DNA of 64,000 nucleotides from Craspedostauros australis (Eukaryota > Bacillariophyta > Bacillariophyceae > Mastogloiales > Achnanthaceae): contig JAMXDE010000073.1 of assembly GCA_026770025.1 (NCBI GenBank), positions 1 through 64,000 on the forward strand. The letters are read 5' to 3'. Below are positions 23,201 to 33,599 of the stretch, one piece after another. The notes under the pieces are model-generated. The model worked only from the letters and a program-made list of their open reading frames with translations, was not told the DNA's origin and did not search any database. Position 1 is the stretch's first letter, and every line of letters starts with the position of its first letter. The position numbers were made by a program, and so were the translations under genes.

Positions 23201-26200
23201 GGTGAACCTGCACCAAATGCTCGGCCACGCGCCACTCGAGACCATGAAGCGGACGGCCGCTCAGTACGGATGGAAAATCATCGGCGAGATGCCGGTGTGT
23301 CGCGACTGCGCGGTCGCGAACGCAAGAGTGAAGAATATTCCGAAGGCAACCATTCCAAGAGCTACTCGCCGCGGCGAACGGTTCTTCATTGACATTAGTT
23401 ACACTAAACACATAAGCTTCGGAGATAAACGCTACTGGACCCTGATCGTGGACGACTGCACGGATCACTGCTGGAGTTTCTTTCTCAAGAACAAGAGTGA
23501 TCAACCAGGGTACATCAAACGATTCGTTCAAACGATCAAGTCACAGACTGGTGACCAACAGATCACCTTCCGAGGTGACAATAGCGGAGAGAACAAATCC
23601 ACGGGGGATATTCTCATCGATGCAGGACTCAACGTGAAATTCGAATACACAGCATCGAACACGCCGCAACAGAACGGTAGAGTGGAACGCAAGTTCGCGT
23701 ACCTCTACACCAAGATCCGCTCCATGCTCAACGGAGCACAGCTCGACGAAGAGTATAGGCATGGCCTGTGGGCAGCAGCTGCTAGCACTGCCACCGCCAT
23801 CGCCAACATCACCGTGGCGAAGAACCAGAAGGAGTCACCACATCGACAATTCTTCGGCAACGATCCACCATATGCGGACGCGCTCCGCACGTTTGGAGAG
23901 GTGGGTGTTGTGAAGACTACCTACGGCGGGATTACCGCCAAGCTCAAGAATAGAGGAGAAGAGATGGTGTTCATTGGATATGCACACCAACATGCATCAG
24001 GGGTCTACAACATGTATAGACCATCGACCAAGTCACTCATCTGTTCACGCGACATCAAGTGGCTCAACCAATCATACGGACAGTTCCGTGGCTGGGCACC
24101 AGCACCGAACATATCCAATGAAACAGGAACAACGGACGCAGACGGCTTCACAACCATCGGACGGAAGGGAGCAACGCCAAGGACGGCAACGCGTCAAACA
24201 TCGGAAGCGAAGAGAGTATCTTTCGCTGACAGCAACAGGTACTACATCCTATCAGACAGCGATGATGAGGATAATGAGGACGACGGAGCAGTGACTCAAC
24301 TAATCCAGAATGACGAGGAAGATCGGAGCGAATCCAATCATGAGGATGACGAAATCCTACCCTCCGGCGACGAAGCCGATGACGAGATAGGTGTCACCCC
24401 TCCGAATACACCAGCGAGGTCTACACATGACACACCATCCAGACCTCCACCAAGCAAACCAAACAAGCGTGACATAGCTAGAAAGGAGAGGATCCGACGT
24501 CACGAAGCACGAGGCAGGAAGGGAGAAGCTAATCCCAAGTCAACTGCAGGGAAGAGTATTCCCAGAGCTCTGCGCGAGCTCGCAGACTTCAACGAACGAG
24601 GTCGAAAGGAAGAAGGCTACGAGAGCGATCCATCATCCAACGAGGCGAGTGACGAACTCAGCGACGAGATGATCGACGATTCCAACAACGAAACTACAGA
24701 TGACGAAGAAATCGAAGACGAAGATGAAGGGATCGAGATCACTCACCATAGCACAACAGGACTATACGGAATGAATGCAATCATTACCGAATCACCAGCA
24801 ATCGACATTGGATTGTCGATGCAGGACGAGAACAAGGAACCAGAGAAGCACATCGAACCTACAACGTTCGACGGAGCCTTCAATCACCCAGATCCTATCC
24901 ATCGGAAGGGATATCGAGCAGCCATCAAGAAGGAGTTCGACTCCATGGATACACGCAAGGTGTATAGCAAGATCAAACGAGACGCCATCCCACGCGGCCG
25001 CAGATGCTGCAAATGCAAATGGGTCTTCAAACTGAAGCGTGACGGCACACATCGAGCGCGGCTCGTTGCATGTGGCTATTCACAAGTCGCAGGAGTAGAC
25101 TTCCAAGAACATTACTCACCCGTCATTCATGACGTGACCTATCGAGTCATGATGGTGATCATGCTAATCAAGAAGATGGACTGCGCACTCGTCGATGTCG
25201 TAACGGCATTCCTACATGGAGACCTCGACGAGGAGATCTACATGAACTGTCCCAACGGGATGGATCATCAACCAGACGAAGCCCTGACCCTACACAAGCC
25301 AATCTACGGACTTGTACAGAGCGCCAGGCAGTGGTTCAAGATGTTGGTATCGACCCTCAAGAATATCAACTTCGAACAGAGCGCAGCAGACCCATGCCTG
25401 TTCTACAGGAAGACGAACGAAGGAAGCATGATCGTGGCCATCTACGTGGACGATTGCTTCTGTTGCGGAGATTCCAAGGCACTGGAAACCTTCCTGAAGG
25501 ATATCCAAGGCAGCAAGTTCAAGGTGACAATCGAGCGTGGACTCGGAGACTACCTCAGCTGCAACATTGAACTGAACCATGACAAGACTAGAGCGACATT
25601 GCGTCAACCACATCTCATCCAACACCTCATCGAAGAGTTCGGAACCAAGGTTGAGAAGATGCAACGCTATGGGACACCGGGAACCCCGGGTCAAATCATT
25701 GTACGACCATCCGAAGATAACGGACTGCAGAAGGTCGGACCGGAAGAACATGCCGAATACCGCCGAGGCGTCGGTATGCTACTCTTCCTCATCAAGCACT
25801 CGCGACCAGATGTCGCGAACCCTGTGAGGGAACTCTCCAAGGTATTGATCGGGCCCACTAAGGCCGCAATGAAGGAGATGTATCGGATCATCAAGTATGT
25901 GATCGATACAAAGGACTATGGATTGAAGATCCATCCAGCACGTCCAAACGACGACGGCTGGGACATGGAGCTCTTCTGCGATAGCGAATATGCAGGAGAC
26001 AAGAACACGAGAATCAGCGTAGGAGGGTTCATCCTATACCTGTGCAAGGTACCAATCCTTTGGCGATCCAAGGCACAGAAGGCCGTCACACTCAGCTCAT
26101 CCGAAGCAGAATACGTTGCCCTTTCCGAAGCGGCAAAGGAAATCTTCTTCGTCATGCAGCTACTCGAAAGTGTGGGCGTCCCAGTGAAGACACCGATCAA

Positions 26201-26441
26201 GGTCCGCGTGGACAACATCGGGGCGATCTTCATCGCCAAGAACCCATCAACATCCCAACGATCGCGGCACATTGACGTGCGCCATCACTACGTGAGGAAC
26301 ATGGTAATCAACAAAACCATCGAAATCATTTTTGTCAAATCCGAGCAGAACACAAGCGACGGATTCACCAAGAACATCAAGGCCGACTTACAACGCGAAC
26401 ACGAGAAGTCGTACCTTGACACATCGAGAACATTCGAATGA
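20211..26441 (+). CDS. Copia gag-pol polyprotein, left unit
   Basis: A single open frame of 2076 residues. Order of parts with approximate residues: a charged N-terminal part; gag (150-350); two CCHC zinc knuckles at about 386 and 431 (CHNCGVYGHRSADC and CNYCGIFGHREEEC); a long Asp/Glu-rich region (480-840); aspartic protease with ADSGAS at about 850; integrase zinc motif starting near 1000 and its DDE core; a second acidic linker (about 1340-1510); reverse transcriptase with YVDD at about 1744; RNase H from about 1920. Typical Copia polyproteins are nearer 1400-1500 residues; the acidic regions account for the extra length. Fusing gag and pol in one frame is usual for this superfamily. It looks whole. 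Confidence 0.95.
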   Translation: MSEEEELKDIPLSNLTIKREEGASETPPRKEKEAAAATVLSGADASAIDETEEERSARLHRKEKRILKAVKQEETGVTKSIRTAKQGGKSETPPGGEFVSKSVLAKQQAKIEESATQKPTEIKGASAPTTKQRINMATSANMNKRRIKAPMFSGEQEDYSAWESQAKAYARAQKTRDVMLGKTKVPTVSKIAAAADEDKEAMEEIYELGCDCFSDLILMMDAEKGKGKQAIQYINQCISVDYPEGDAHGAWNVLAEKFRPSDAVTKIKLKRQFNNEKMKRDTDPDIYITQLESLRSRLHDVKYEITDEEMIMQILSTVSVEYKTHVMNFQHQLTFNPELVTINAIRGVLRTAYATHRGGKAYVDDFQDSNTKSNDTGFTSTGNFKGTCHNCGVYGHRSADCPERKKSNNKKNNNNNKMNGKRNKGSGFKGKCNYCGIFGHREEECRKKKFNEKKNNEQANAATEGHDKSGHEMVLSAKDMPLCMLVSDDYIEDSFFDNFACVGSNDEVQDDEIIPEWLSEEPIIHEVDPRREVSYECCFNAHDLIGSYGDEAEMDEANDSDIEEAMSDDDADEDGADEDDEANRDELPPPQAGRYERTGTFINQGETRRAAAPPPPAAGNNRSGIFDEDDSDESEDGNHPDDSFNPNERVVYPGNIDFPPIEDPNRSNYLHRHDTVPYATETALVIQKQLIFDAVMEAGVSLFPGIAQGVLRPIWVNMMGSILSENFRSIEEILANSVVINRILEAAETETIPETDLHYILGGCMRVLLRERPRVHPYDPATGSHRNTTIPSDYAQLPDDMDDGDHHHPYNEDGVHEDDDDGSFNDEIAAAAVEQLYELSTKYKDKVNKDTWLADSGASCHIVNSDAALFNVRHIKSFVQVGDSTKLDSPKMGSIRLKIKQRDNTGHIIRLDDVKYTPKMAVNLFSTNKALYNGYQLGNNGILMDIINGSGMKIVFDRVFPTSNGFITGVQMHPIMPTDDDKACTAIVKNPSKEISAVNLHQMLGHAPLETMKRTAAQYGWKIIGEMPVCRDCAVANARVKNIPKATIPRATRRGERFFIDISYTKHISFGDKRYWTLIVDDCTDHCWSFFLKNKSDQPGYIKRFVQTIKSQTGDQQITFRGDNSGENKSTGDILIDAGLNVKFEYTASNTPQQNGRVERKFAYLYTKIRSMLNGAQLDEEYRHGLWAAAASTATAIANITVAKNQKESPHRQFFGNDPPYADALRTFGEVGVVKTTYGGITAKLKNRGEEMVFIGYAHQHASGVYNMYRPSTKSLICSRDIKWLNQSYGQFRGWAPAPNISNETGTTDADGFTTIGRKGATPRTATRQTSEAKRVSFADSNRYYILSDSDDEDNEDDGAVTQLIQNDEEDRSESNHEDDEILPSGDEADDEIGVTPPNTPARSTHDTPSRPPPSKPNKRDIARKERIRRHEARGRKGEANPKSTAGKSIPRALRELADFNERGRKEEGYESDPSSNEASDELSDEMIDDSNNETTDDEEIEDEDEGIEITHHSTTGLYGMNAIITESPAIDIGLSMQDENKEPEKHIEPTTFDGAFNHPDPIHRKGYRAAIKKEFDSMDTRKVYSKIKRDAIPRGRRCCKCKWVFKLKRDGTHRARLVACGYSQVAGVDFQEHYSPVIHDVTYRVMMVIMLIKKMDCALVDVVTAFLHGDLDEEIYMNCPNGMDHQPDEALTLHKPIYGLVQSARQWFKMLVSTLKNINFEQSAADPCLFYRKTNEGSMIVAIYVDDCFCCGDSKALETFLKDIQGSKFKVTIERGLGDYLSCNIELNHDKTRATLRQPHLIQHLIEEFGTKVEKMQRYGTPGTPGQIIVRPSEDNGLQKVGPEEHAEYRRGVGMLLFLIKHSRPDVANPVRELSKVLIGPTKAAMKEMYRIIKYVIDTKDYGLKIHPARPNDDGWDMELFCDSEYAGDKNTRISVGGFILYLCKVPILWRSKAQKAVTLSSSEAEYVALSEAAKEIFFVMQLLESVGVPVKTPIKVRVDNIGAIFIAKNPSTSQRSRHIDVRHHYVRNMVINKTIEIIFVKSEQNTSDGFTKNIKADLQREHEKSYLDTSRTFE

Positions 26442-26461
26442 CCGAATGCACACAGGAAGGG

Positions 26462-27021
26462 TGTCGAGATGTACATGTGAGTATATGTCAAGATGTACGT
26501 GTATATGTGCATCGTTCACCCGCTATTCTCTCATACACACTTGGACGGTATAACTATACTCGTGTCGATAGTATACTGTGATTCGTCAGAATTACAGGGG
26601 AAATGGAACACACCAAAAGGGGCAAGATTTCTGGAGGAAATTTGCAAATAACGATTTCTGGAAGAATCAGAAGATCGTCCGTCCATGCATCAATGGTACC
26701 AAGAGAATCTCGAGGTACTTCCCAACTAAACCTCAGATGACGATATCATCTGACAGACTACTGCATCACCAATGGAACGCGACATCTGGAGAGCAGAAGG
26801 ACGCCTACTGACGTCGACAGGATGTCAACATGTCACCACGTCGACAGCTGTCTCCAAGTCAGAGCAGGAGGCGAAGATGCGATGACCCATGAAGATCATG
26901 GATACTGAAGATGAACTTCAAATGGTAAGTACTCATGGAGTAGGAACCAGTACTGAATGAACAGAGTGTCGAATGCGGAGTACGCATCGAACACGAAGCA
27001 TCGTGTAGCACGAGCACATGA

Positions 27022-27058
<37 letters not shown>

Positions 27059-27266
27059 CAGAGAGGAGCGAGAGAGGATCTCGCGTACCGACTCATAGTC
27101 GGAGACTGAATCTACGAAACAGATTGAAGCGCCGAGAGCATCGGGCAAGAGAACGAACGGACACCGAGAGTATCGGAGTGCCAACGTAATGAAATAGCAA
27201 ACGAACGACTATCAACCAACACCATCTTCCACGATCGTAGGTTACCGTGAGCGGAACTTGCCAACA
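26462..27266 (+). repeat. Nested Copia LTR, central shared copy (805 bp)
   Basis: Serves as 3' LTR of the left unit and 5' LTR of the right unit. It has (GA)15, which alone explains its greater length. Apart from that tract I see no difference from the third copy. Confidence 0.93.
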
Positions 27267-27348
27267 CGTTTATAAACGATAGATCAGGGCGAGCCCGCGA
27301 ATCGTATCGTGCGAGGAAGACGAACATCATTCAAGAGCAGCAAGCTGA

Positions 27349-30300
27349 ATGAGCGAGGAAGAGGAATTGAAAGAGATCCCTCTGTCCAATCCGACTATCA
27401 AGAGAGAAGAAGGTGCGAGTGAGACTCCACCACGAAAAGAGAAGGAAGCAGCCGCGGCTACTGTCCTATCAGGCGCAGACGCAAGCGCGATCGACGAGAC
27501 CGAAGAAGAACGGTCTGCAAGACTACACCGTAAGGAGAAGAGGATTCTCAAGGCGGTCAAGCAAGAGGAGACTGGTGTGACGAAGAGCATTCGCACAGCC
27601 AAACAGGGTGTGAAAAGTGAGACACCACCAGGAGGAGAATTTGTGACGAAAACAATCTCCGCGCAACTACAGGCGAAATTCGAAAAAGTGACAACACAGA
27701 AACAGACGGAAATCAAGGGCGCGAGCGCACCAACGACGAAACAACGAATCAACATGGCGACATCAGCCAACATGAACAAGCGACGCATCAAGGCGCCGAT
27801 GTTCAGCGGTGAACAGGAAGACTACAGCGCATGGGAGTCCCAAGCGAAGGCATACGCTCGTGCACAGAAGACGAGAGACGTGATGTTGGGCAAGACCAAG
27901 GTGCCAACAGTGAGCGAGATCGCGGCAGCCGCCGATGAAGACAAGGAAGCGATGGAGGAGATCTACGAGCTGGGATGCGACTGCTTCAGCGATCTGATCC
28001 TCATGATGGATGCAGAGAAAGGAAAGGGCAAGCAGGCCATCCAGTACATCAACCAATGCATCTCCGTCGACTACCCCGAAGGAGACGCACACGGAGCGTG
28101 GAATGTTCTCGCGGAGAAGTTCCGACCATCCGACGCGGTGACGAAGATCAAACTCAAGCGCCAATTCAACAACGAAAAGATGAAGAGAGACACGGACCCC
28201 GACATCTACATCACGCAACTCGAGAGTCTACGATCGCGTCTCCACGATGTCAAATACGAGATCACGGACGAGGAAATGATCATGCAAATCCTCAGCACGG
28301 TGAGCGTGGAATACAAAACCCACGTCGTGAACTTCCAACACCAACTCACGTTCAATCCGGAACTGGTTACCATCAACGCGATCAGAGGAGTACTCCGTAC
28401 TGCATACGCCACCCACAGAGGAGGCAAGGCATACGTCGACGACTTCCAAGATAGCAACACAAAGAGCAACGACACCGGCTTCACAAGCACCGGTAACTTC
28501 AAGGGTACTTGTCACAACTGTGGCGTATATGGCCATAGATCCGCCGATTGCCCAGAACGCAAGAAATCGAACAACAAGAAAAACAACAACAACAACAAGA
28601 TGAACGGAAAGCGCAACAAAGGAAGCGGCTTCAAGGGCAAGTGCAACTACTGCGGTATCTTCGGACACCGCGAGGAGGAGTGTCGAAAGAAGAAGTTCAA
28701 CGAGAAGAAGAACAACGAACAAGCCAACGCGGCTACGGAAGGACACGACAAGAGCGGGCACGAGATGGTACTCTCAGCAAAGGACATGCCGCTCTGCATG
28801 TTGGTGTCCGACGACTACATCGAAGACTCCTTCTTCGATAACTTCGCATGCGTTGGGAGTAACGACGAAGTACAGGATGATGAGATCATCCCGGAGTGGC
28901 TCAGCGAGGAGCCAATCATCCACGAGGTGGATCCAAGACGCGAAGTGAGCTACGAATGCTGCTTCAACGCGCACGACCTGATCGGTTCATACGGCGACGA
29001 AGCTGAGATGGACGAGGCCAACGATAGCGACATCGAAGAGGCCATGAGCGATGACGACGCCGACGAAGACGGCGCAGATGAAGACGACGAGGCGAACCGC
29101 GACGAGTTGCCTCCTCCTCAAGCTGGGAGATACGAGAGAACGGGAACCTTCATCAATCAAGGCGAAACGCGCCGCGCCGCGGCGCCGCCTCCTCCAGCGG
29201 CGGGGAACAACAGATCGGGCATCTTCGACGAAGATGACAGCGACGAATCCGAGGACGGTAATCATCCAGACGACAGCTTCAATCCAAACGAACGTGTCGT
29301 CTACCCAGGGAATATCGACTTCCCACCAATCGAGGATCCCAACAGGTCCAACTACCTCCATCGTCATGACACCGTCCCATATGCAACAGAGACAGCATTG
29401 GTGATCCAGAAGCAGCTCATCTTCGATGCAGTGATGGAAGCAGGAGTGAGCCTGTTCCCAGGAATCGCACAAGGAGTGCTGAGACCAATATGGGTAAACA
29501 TGATGGGATCGATCCTATCCGAGAACTTCAGATCGATCGAAGAGATTCTCGCCAATTCGGTTGTGATCAATCGCATACTGGAAGCAGCCGAGACAGAGAC
29601 GATCCCAGAGACAGATCTTCATTACATCCTTGGAGGATGCATGCGCGTACTCTTACGCGAGCGACCACGCGTCCACCCATACGATCCAGCCACAGGATCT
29701 CATCGGAACACTACGATTCCATCGGACTACGCGCAACTACCCGACGACATGGATGACGGAGACCATCATCATCCATACAACGAAGATGGAGTCCACGAAG
29801 ACGACGACGACGGCAGCTTCAACGACGAGATAGCTGCGGCAGCTGTGGAGCAGCTCTACGAGCTGAGCACCAAGTACAAGGACAAGGTCAACAAGGACAC
29901 CTGGCTCGCCGACAGTGGAGCTTCGTGTCACATCGTCAATTCAGACGCCGCTCTCTTCAACGTGCGGCACATCAAGTCCTTCGTCCAAGTGGGAGACAGC
30001 ACAAAGCTGGATTCTCCTAAGATGGGGTCCATTCGCTTGAAGATCAAGCAGCGAGACAACACTGGCCACATCATCCGGCTCGATGACGTGAAGTACACAC
30101 CGAAAATGGCGGTGAACCTTTTCTCCACGAACAAGGCTCTGTACAACGGTTACCAGCTTGGTAACAATGGCATTCTGATGGACATCATCAACGGATCCGG
30201 AATGAAGATCGTATTCGACCGAGTCTTCCCCACATCCAACGGATTCATCACGGGAGTGCAGATGCATCCCATCATGCCAACAGACGACGACAAGGCTTGT

Positions 30301-33300
30301 ACAGCTATCGTCAAGAATCCATCCAAGGAGATCAGCGCGGTGAACCTGCACCAAATGCTCGGCCACGCGCCACTCGAGACCATGAAGCGGACGGCCGCTC
30401 AGTACGGATGGAAAATCATCGGCGAGATGCCGGTGTGTCGCGACTGCGCGGTCGCGAACGCAAGAGTGAAGAATATTCCGAAGGCAACCATTCCAAGAGC
30501 TACTCGCCGCGGCGAACGGTTCTTCATTGACATTAGTTACACTAAACACATAAGCTTCGGAGATAAACGCTACTGGACCCTGATCGTGGACGACTGCACG
30601 GATCACTGCTGGAGTTTCTTTCTCAAGAACAAGAGTGATCAACCAGGGTACATCAAACGATTCGTTCAAACGATCAAGTCACAGACTGGTGACCAACAGA
30701 TCACCTTCCGAGGTGACAATAGCGGAGAGAACAAATCCACGGGGGATATTCTCATCGATGCAGGACTCAACGTGAAATTCGAATACACAGCATCGAACAC
30801 GCCGCAACAGAACGGTAGAGTGGAACGCAAGTTCGCGTACCTCTACACCAAGATCCGCTCCATGCTCAACGGAGCACAGCTCGACGAAGAGTATAGGCAT
30901 GGCCTGTGGGCAGCAGCTGCTAGCACTGCCACCGCCATCGCCAACATCACCGTGGCGAAGAACCAGAAGGAGTCACCACATCGACAATTCTTCGGCAACG
31001 ATCCACCATATGCGGACGCGCTCCGCACGTTTGGAGAGGTGGGTGTTGTGAAGACTACCTACGGCGGGATTACCGCCAAGCTCAAGAATAGAGGAGAAGA
31101 GATGGTGTTCATCGGATATGCACACCAACATGCATCAGGGGTCTACAACATGTACAGACCATCGACCAAGTCACTCATCTGTTCACGGGATATCAAGTGG
31201 CTCAACCAATCATACGGACAGTTCCGTGGCTGGGCACCAGCACCGAACATATCCAACGAAACAGGAACAACGGACGCAGACGGCTTCACAACCATCGGAC
31301 GGAAGGGAGCAACGCCAAGGACGGCAACGCGTCAAACATCGGAAGCGAAGAGAGTATCTTTCGCTGACAGCAACAGGTACTACATCCTATCAGACAGCGA
31401 TGATGAGGATAATGAGGACGACGGAGCAGTGACTCAACTAATCCAGAATGACGAGGAAGATCGGAGCGAATCCAATCATGAGGATGACGAAATCCTACCC
31501 TCCGGCGACGAAGCCGATGACGAGATAGGTGTCACCCCTCCGAATACACCAGCGAGGTCTACACATGACACACCATCCAGACCTCCACCAAGCAAACCAA
31601 ACAAGCGTGACATAGCTAGAAAGGAGAGGATCCGACGTCACGAAGCACGAGGCAGGAAGGGAGAAGCTAATCCCAAGTCAACTGCAGGGAAGAGTATTCC
31701 CAGAGCTCTGCGCGAGCTCGCAGACTTCAACGAACGAGGTCGAAAGGAAGAAGGCTATGAGAGCGATCCATCATCCAACGAGGCGAGTGACGAACTCAGC
31801 GACGAGATGATCGACGATTCCAACAACGAAACTACAGATGACGAAGAAATCGAAGACGAAGATGAAGGGATCGAGATCACTCACCATAGCACAACAGGAC
31901 TATACGGAATGAATGCAATCATTACCGAATCACCAGCGATCGACATTGGATTGTCGATGCAGGACGAGAACAAGGAACCAGAGAAGCACATCGAACCTAC
32001 AACGTTCGACGGAGCCTTCAATCACCCAGATCCTATCCATCGGAAGGGATATCGAGCAGCCATCAAGAAGGAGTTCGACTCCATGGATACACGCAAGGTG
32101 TATAGCAAGATCAAACGAGACGCCATCCCACGCGGCCGCAGATGCTGCAAATGCAAATGGGTCTTCAAACTGAAGCGTGACGGCACACATCGAGCGCGGC
32201 TCGTTGCATGTGGCTATTCACAAGTCGCAGGAGTAGACTTCCAAGAACATTACTCACCCGTCATTCATGACGTGACCTATCGAGTCATGATGGTGATCAT
32301 GCTAATCAAGAAGATGGACTGCGCACTCGTCGATGTCGTAACGGCATTCCTACATGGAGACCTCGACGAGGAGATCTACATGAACTGTCCCAACGGGATG
32401 GATCATCAACCAGACGAAGCCCTGACCCTACACAAGCCAATCTACGGACTTGTACAGAGCGCCAGGCAGTGGTTCAAGATGTTGGTATCGACCCTCAAGA
32501 ATATCAACTTCGAACAGAGCGCAGCAGACCCATGCCTGTTCTACAGGAAGACGAACGAAGGAAGCATGATCGTGGCCATCTACGTGGACGATTGCTTCTG
32601 TTGCGGAGATTCCAAGGCACTGGAAACCTTCCTGAAGGATATCCAAGGCAGCAAGTTCAAGGTGACAATCGAGCGTGGACTCGGAGACTACCTCAGCTGC
32701 AACATTGAACTGAACCATGACAAGACTAGAGCAACATTGCGTCAACCACATCTCATCCGACACCTCATCGAAGAGTTCGGAACCAAGGTTGAGAAGATGC
32801 AACGCTATGGGACACCGGGAACCCCGGGTCAAATCATTGTACGACCATCCGAAGATAACGGACTGCAGAAGGTCGGACCGGAAGAACATGCCGAATACCG
32901 CCGAGGCGTCGGTATGCTACTCTTCCTCATCAAGCACTCGCGACCAGATGTCGCGAACCCTGTGAGGGAACTCTCCAAGGTATTGATCGGGCCCACTAAG
33001 GCCGCAATGAAGGAGATGTATCGGATCATCAAGTATGTGATCGATACAAAGGACTATGGATTGAAGATCCATCCAGCACGTCCAAACGACGACGGCTGGG
33101 ACATGGAGCTCTTCTGCGATAGCGAATATGCAGGAGACAAGAACACGAGAATCAGCGTAGGAGGGTTCATCCTATACCTGTGCAAGGTACCAATCCTTTG
33201 GCGATCCAAGGCACAGAAGGCCGTCACACTCAGCTCATCCGAAGCAGAATACGTTGCCCTTTCCGAAGCGGCAAAGGAAATCTTCTTCGTCATGCAGCTA

Positions 33301-33579
33301 CTCGAAAGTGTGGGCGTCCCAGTGAAGACACCGATCAAGGTCCGCGTGGACAACATCGGGGCGATCTTCATCGCCAAGAACCCATCAACATCCCAACGAT
33401 CGCGGCACATTGACGTGCGCCATCACTACGTGAGGAACATGGTAATCAACAAAACCATCGAAATCATTTTTGTCAAATCCGAGCAGAACACAAGCGACGG
33501 ATTCACCAAGAACATCAAGGCCGACTTACAACGCGAACACGAGAAGTCGTACCTTGACACATCGAGAACATTCGAATGA
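27349..33579 (+). CDS. Copia gag-pol polyprotein, right unit
   Basis: This frame has the same length and domain order as the left unit's polyprotein. The two proteins differ at only a handful of scattered residues, except for a short stretch at about residues 98-122, before the gag domain, where roughly half the positions differ. It looks whole. Confidence 0.95.
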   Translation: MSEEEELKEIPLSNPTIKREEGASETPPRKEKEAAAATVLSGADASAIDETEEERSARLHRKEKRILKAVKQEETGVTKSIRTAKQGVKSETPPGGEFVTKTISAQLQAKFEKVTTQKQTEIKGASAPTTKQRINMATSANMNKRRIKAPMFSGEQEDYSAWESQAKAYARAQKTRDVMLGKTKVPTVSEIAAAADEDKEAMEEIYELGCDCFSDLILMMDAEKGKGKQAIQYINQCISVDYPEGDAHGAWNVLAEKFRPSDAVTKIKLKRQFNNEKMKRDTDPDIYITQLESLRSRLHDVKYEITDEEMIMQILSTVSVEYKTHVVNFQHQLTFNPELVTINAIRGVLRTAYATHRGGKAYVDDFQDSNTKSNDTGFTSTGNFKGTCHNCGVYGHRSADCPERKKSNNKKNNNNNKMNGKRNKGSGFKGKCNYCGIFGHREEECRKKKFNEKKNNEQANAATEGHDKSGHEMVLSAKDMPLCMLVSDDYIEDSFFDNFACVGSNDEVQDDEIIPEWLSEEPIIHEVDPRREVSYECCFNAHDLIGSYGDEAEMDEANDSDIEEAMSDDDADEDGADEDDEANRDELPPPQAGRYERTGTFINQGETRRAAAPPPPAAGNNRSGIFDEDDSDESEDGNHPDDSFNPNERVVYPGNIDFPPIEDPNRSNYLHRHDTVPYATETALVIQKQLIFDAVMEAGVSLFPGIAQGVLRPIWVNMMGSILSENFRSIEEILANSVVINRILEAAETETIPETDLHYILGGCMRVLLRERPRVHPYDPATGSHRNTTIPSDYAQLPDDMDDGDHHHPYNEDGVHEDDDDGSFNDEIAAAAVEQLYELSTKYKDKVNKDTWLADSGASCHIVNSDAALFNVRHIKSFVQVGDSTKLDSPKMGSIRLKIKQRDNTGHIIRLDDVKYTPKMAVNLFSTNKALYNGYQLGNNGILMDIINGSGMKIVFDRVFPTSNGFITGVQMHPIMPTDDDKACTAIVKNPSKEISAVNLHQMLGHAPLETMKRTAAQYGWKIIGEMPVCRDCAVANARVKNIPKATIPRATRRGERFFIDISYTKHISFGDKRYWTLIVDDCTDHCWSFFLKNKSDQPGYIKRFVQTIKSQTGDQQITFRGDNSGENKSTGDILIDAGLNVKFEYTASNTPQQNGRVERKFAYLYTKIRSMLNGAQLDEEYRHGLWAAAASTATAIANITVAKNQKESPHRQFFGNDPPYADALRTFGEVGVVKTTYGGITAKLKNRGEEMVFIGYAHQHASGVYNMYRPSTKSLICSRDIKWLNQSYGQFRGWAPAPNISNETGTTDADGFTTIGRKGATPRTATRQTSEAKRVSFADSNRYYILSDSDDEDNEDDGAVTQLIQNDEEDRSESNHEDDEILPSGDEADDEIGVTPPNTPARSTHDTPSRPPPSKPNKRDIARKERIRRHEARGRKGEANPKSTAGKSIPRALRELADFNERGRKEEGYESDPSSNEASDELSDEMIDDSNNETTDDEEIEDEDEGIEITHHSTTGLYGMNAIITESPAIDIGLSMQDENKEPEKHIEPTTFDGAFNHPDPIHRKGYRAAIKKEFDSMDTRKVYSKIKRDAIPRGRRCCKCKWVFKLKRDGTHRARLVACGYSQVAGVDFQEHYSPVIHDVTYRVMMVIMLIKKMDCALVDVVTAFLHGDLDEEIYMNCPNGMDHQPDEALTLHKPIYGLVQSARQWFKMLVSTLKNINFEQSAADPCLFYRKTNEGSMIVAIYVDDCFCCGDSKALETFLKDIQGSKFKVTIERGLGDYLSCNIELNHDKTRATLRQPHLIRHLIEEFGTKVEKMQRYGTPGTPGQIIVRPSEDNGLQKVGPEEHAEYRRGVGMLLFLIKHSRPDVANPVRELSKVLIGPTKAAMKEMYRIIKYVIDTKDYGLKIHPARPNDDGWDMELFCDSEYAGDKNTRISVGGFILYLCKVPILWRSKAQKAVTLSSSEAEYVALSEAAKEIFFVMQLLESVGVPVKTPIKVRVDNIGAIFIAKNPSTSQRSRHIDVRHHYVRNMVINKTIEIIFVKSEQNTSDGFTKNIKADLQREHEKSYLDTSRTFE

Positions 33580-33599
33580 CCAAATGCACACAGGAAGGG

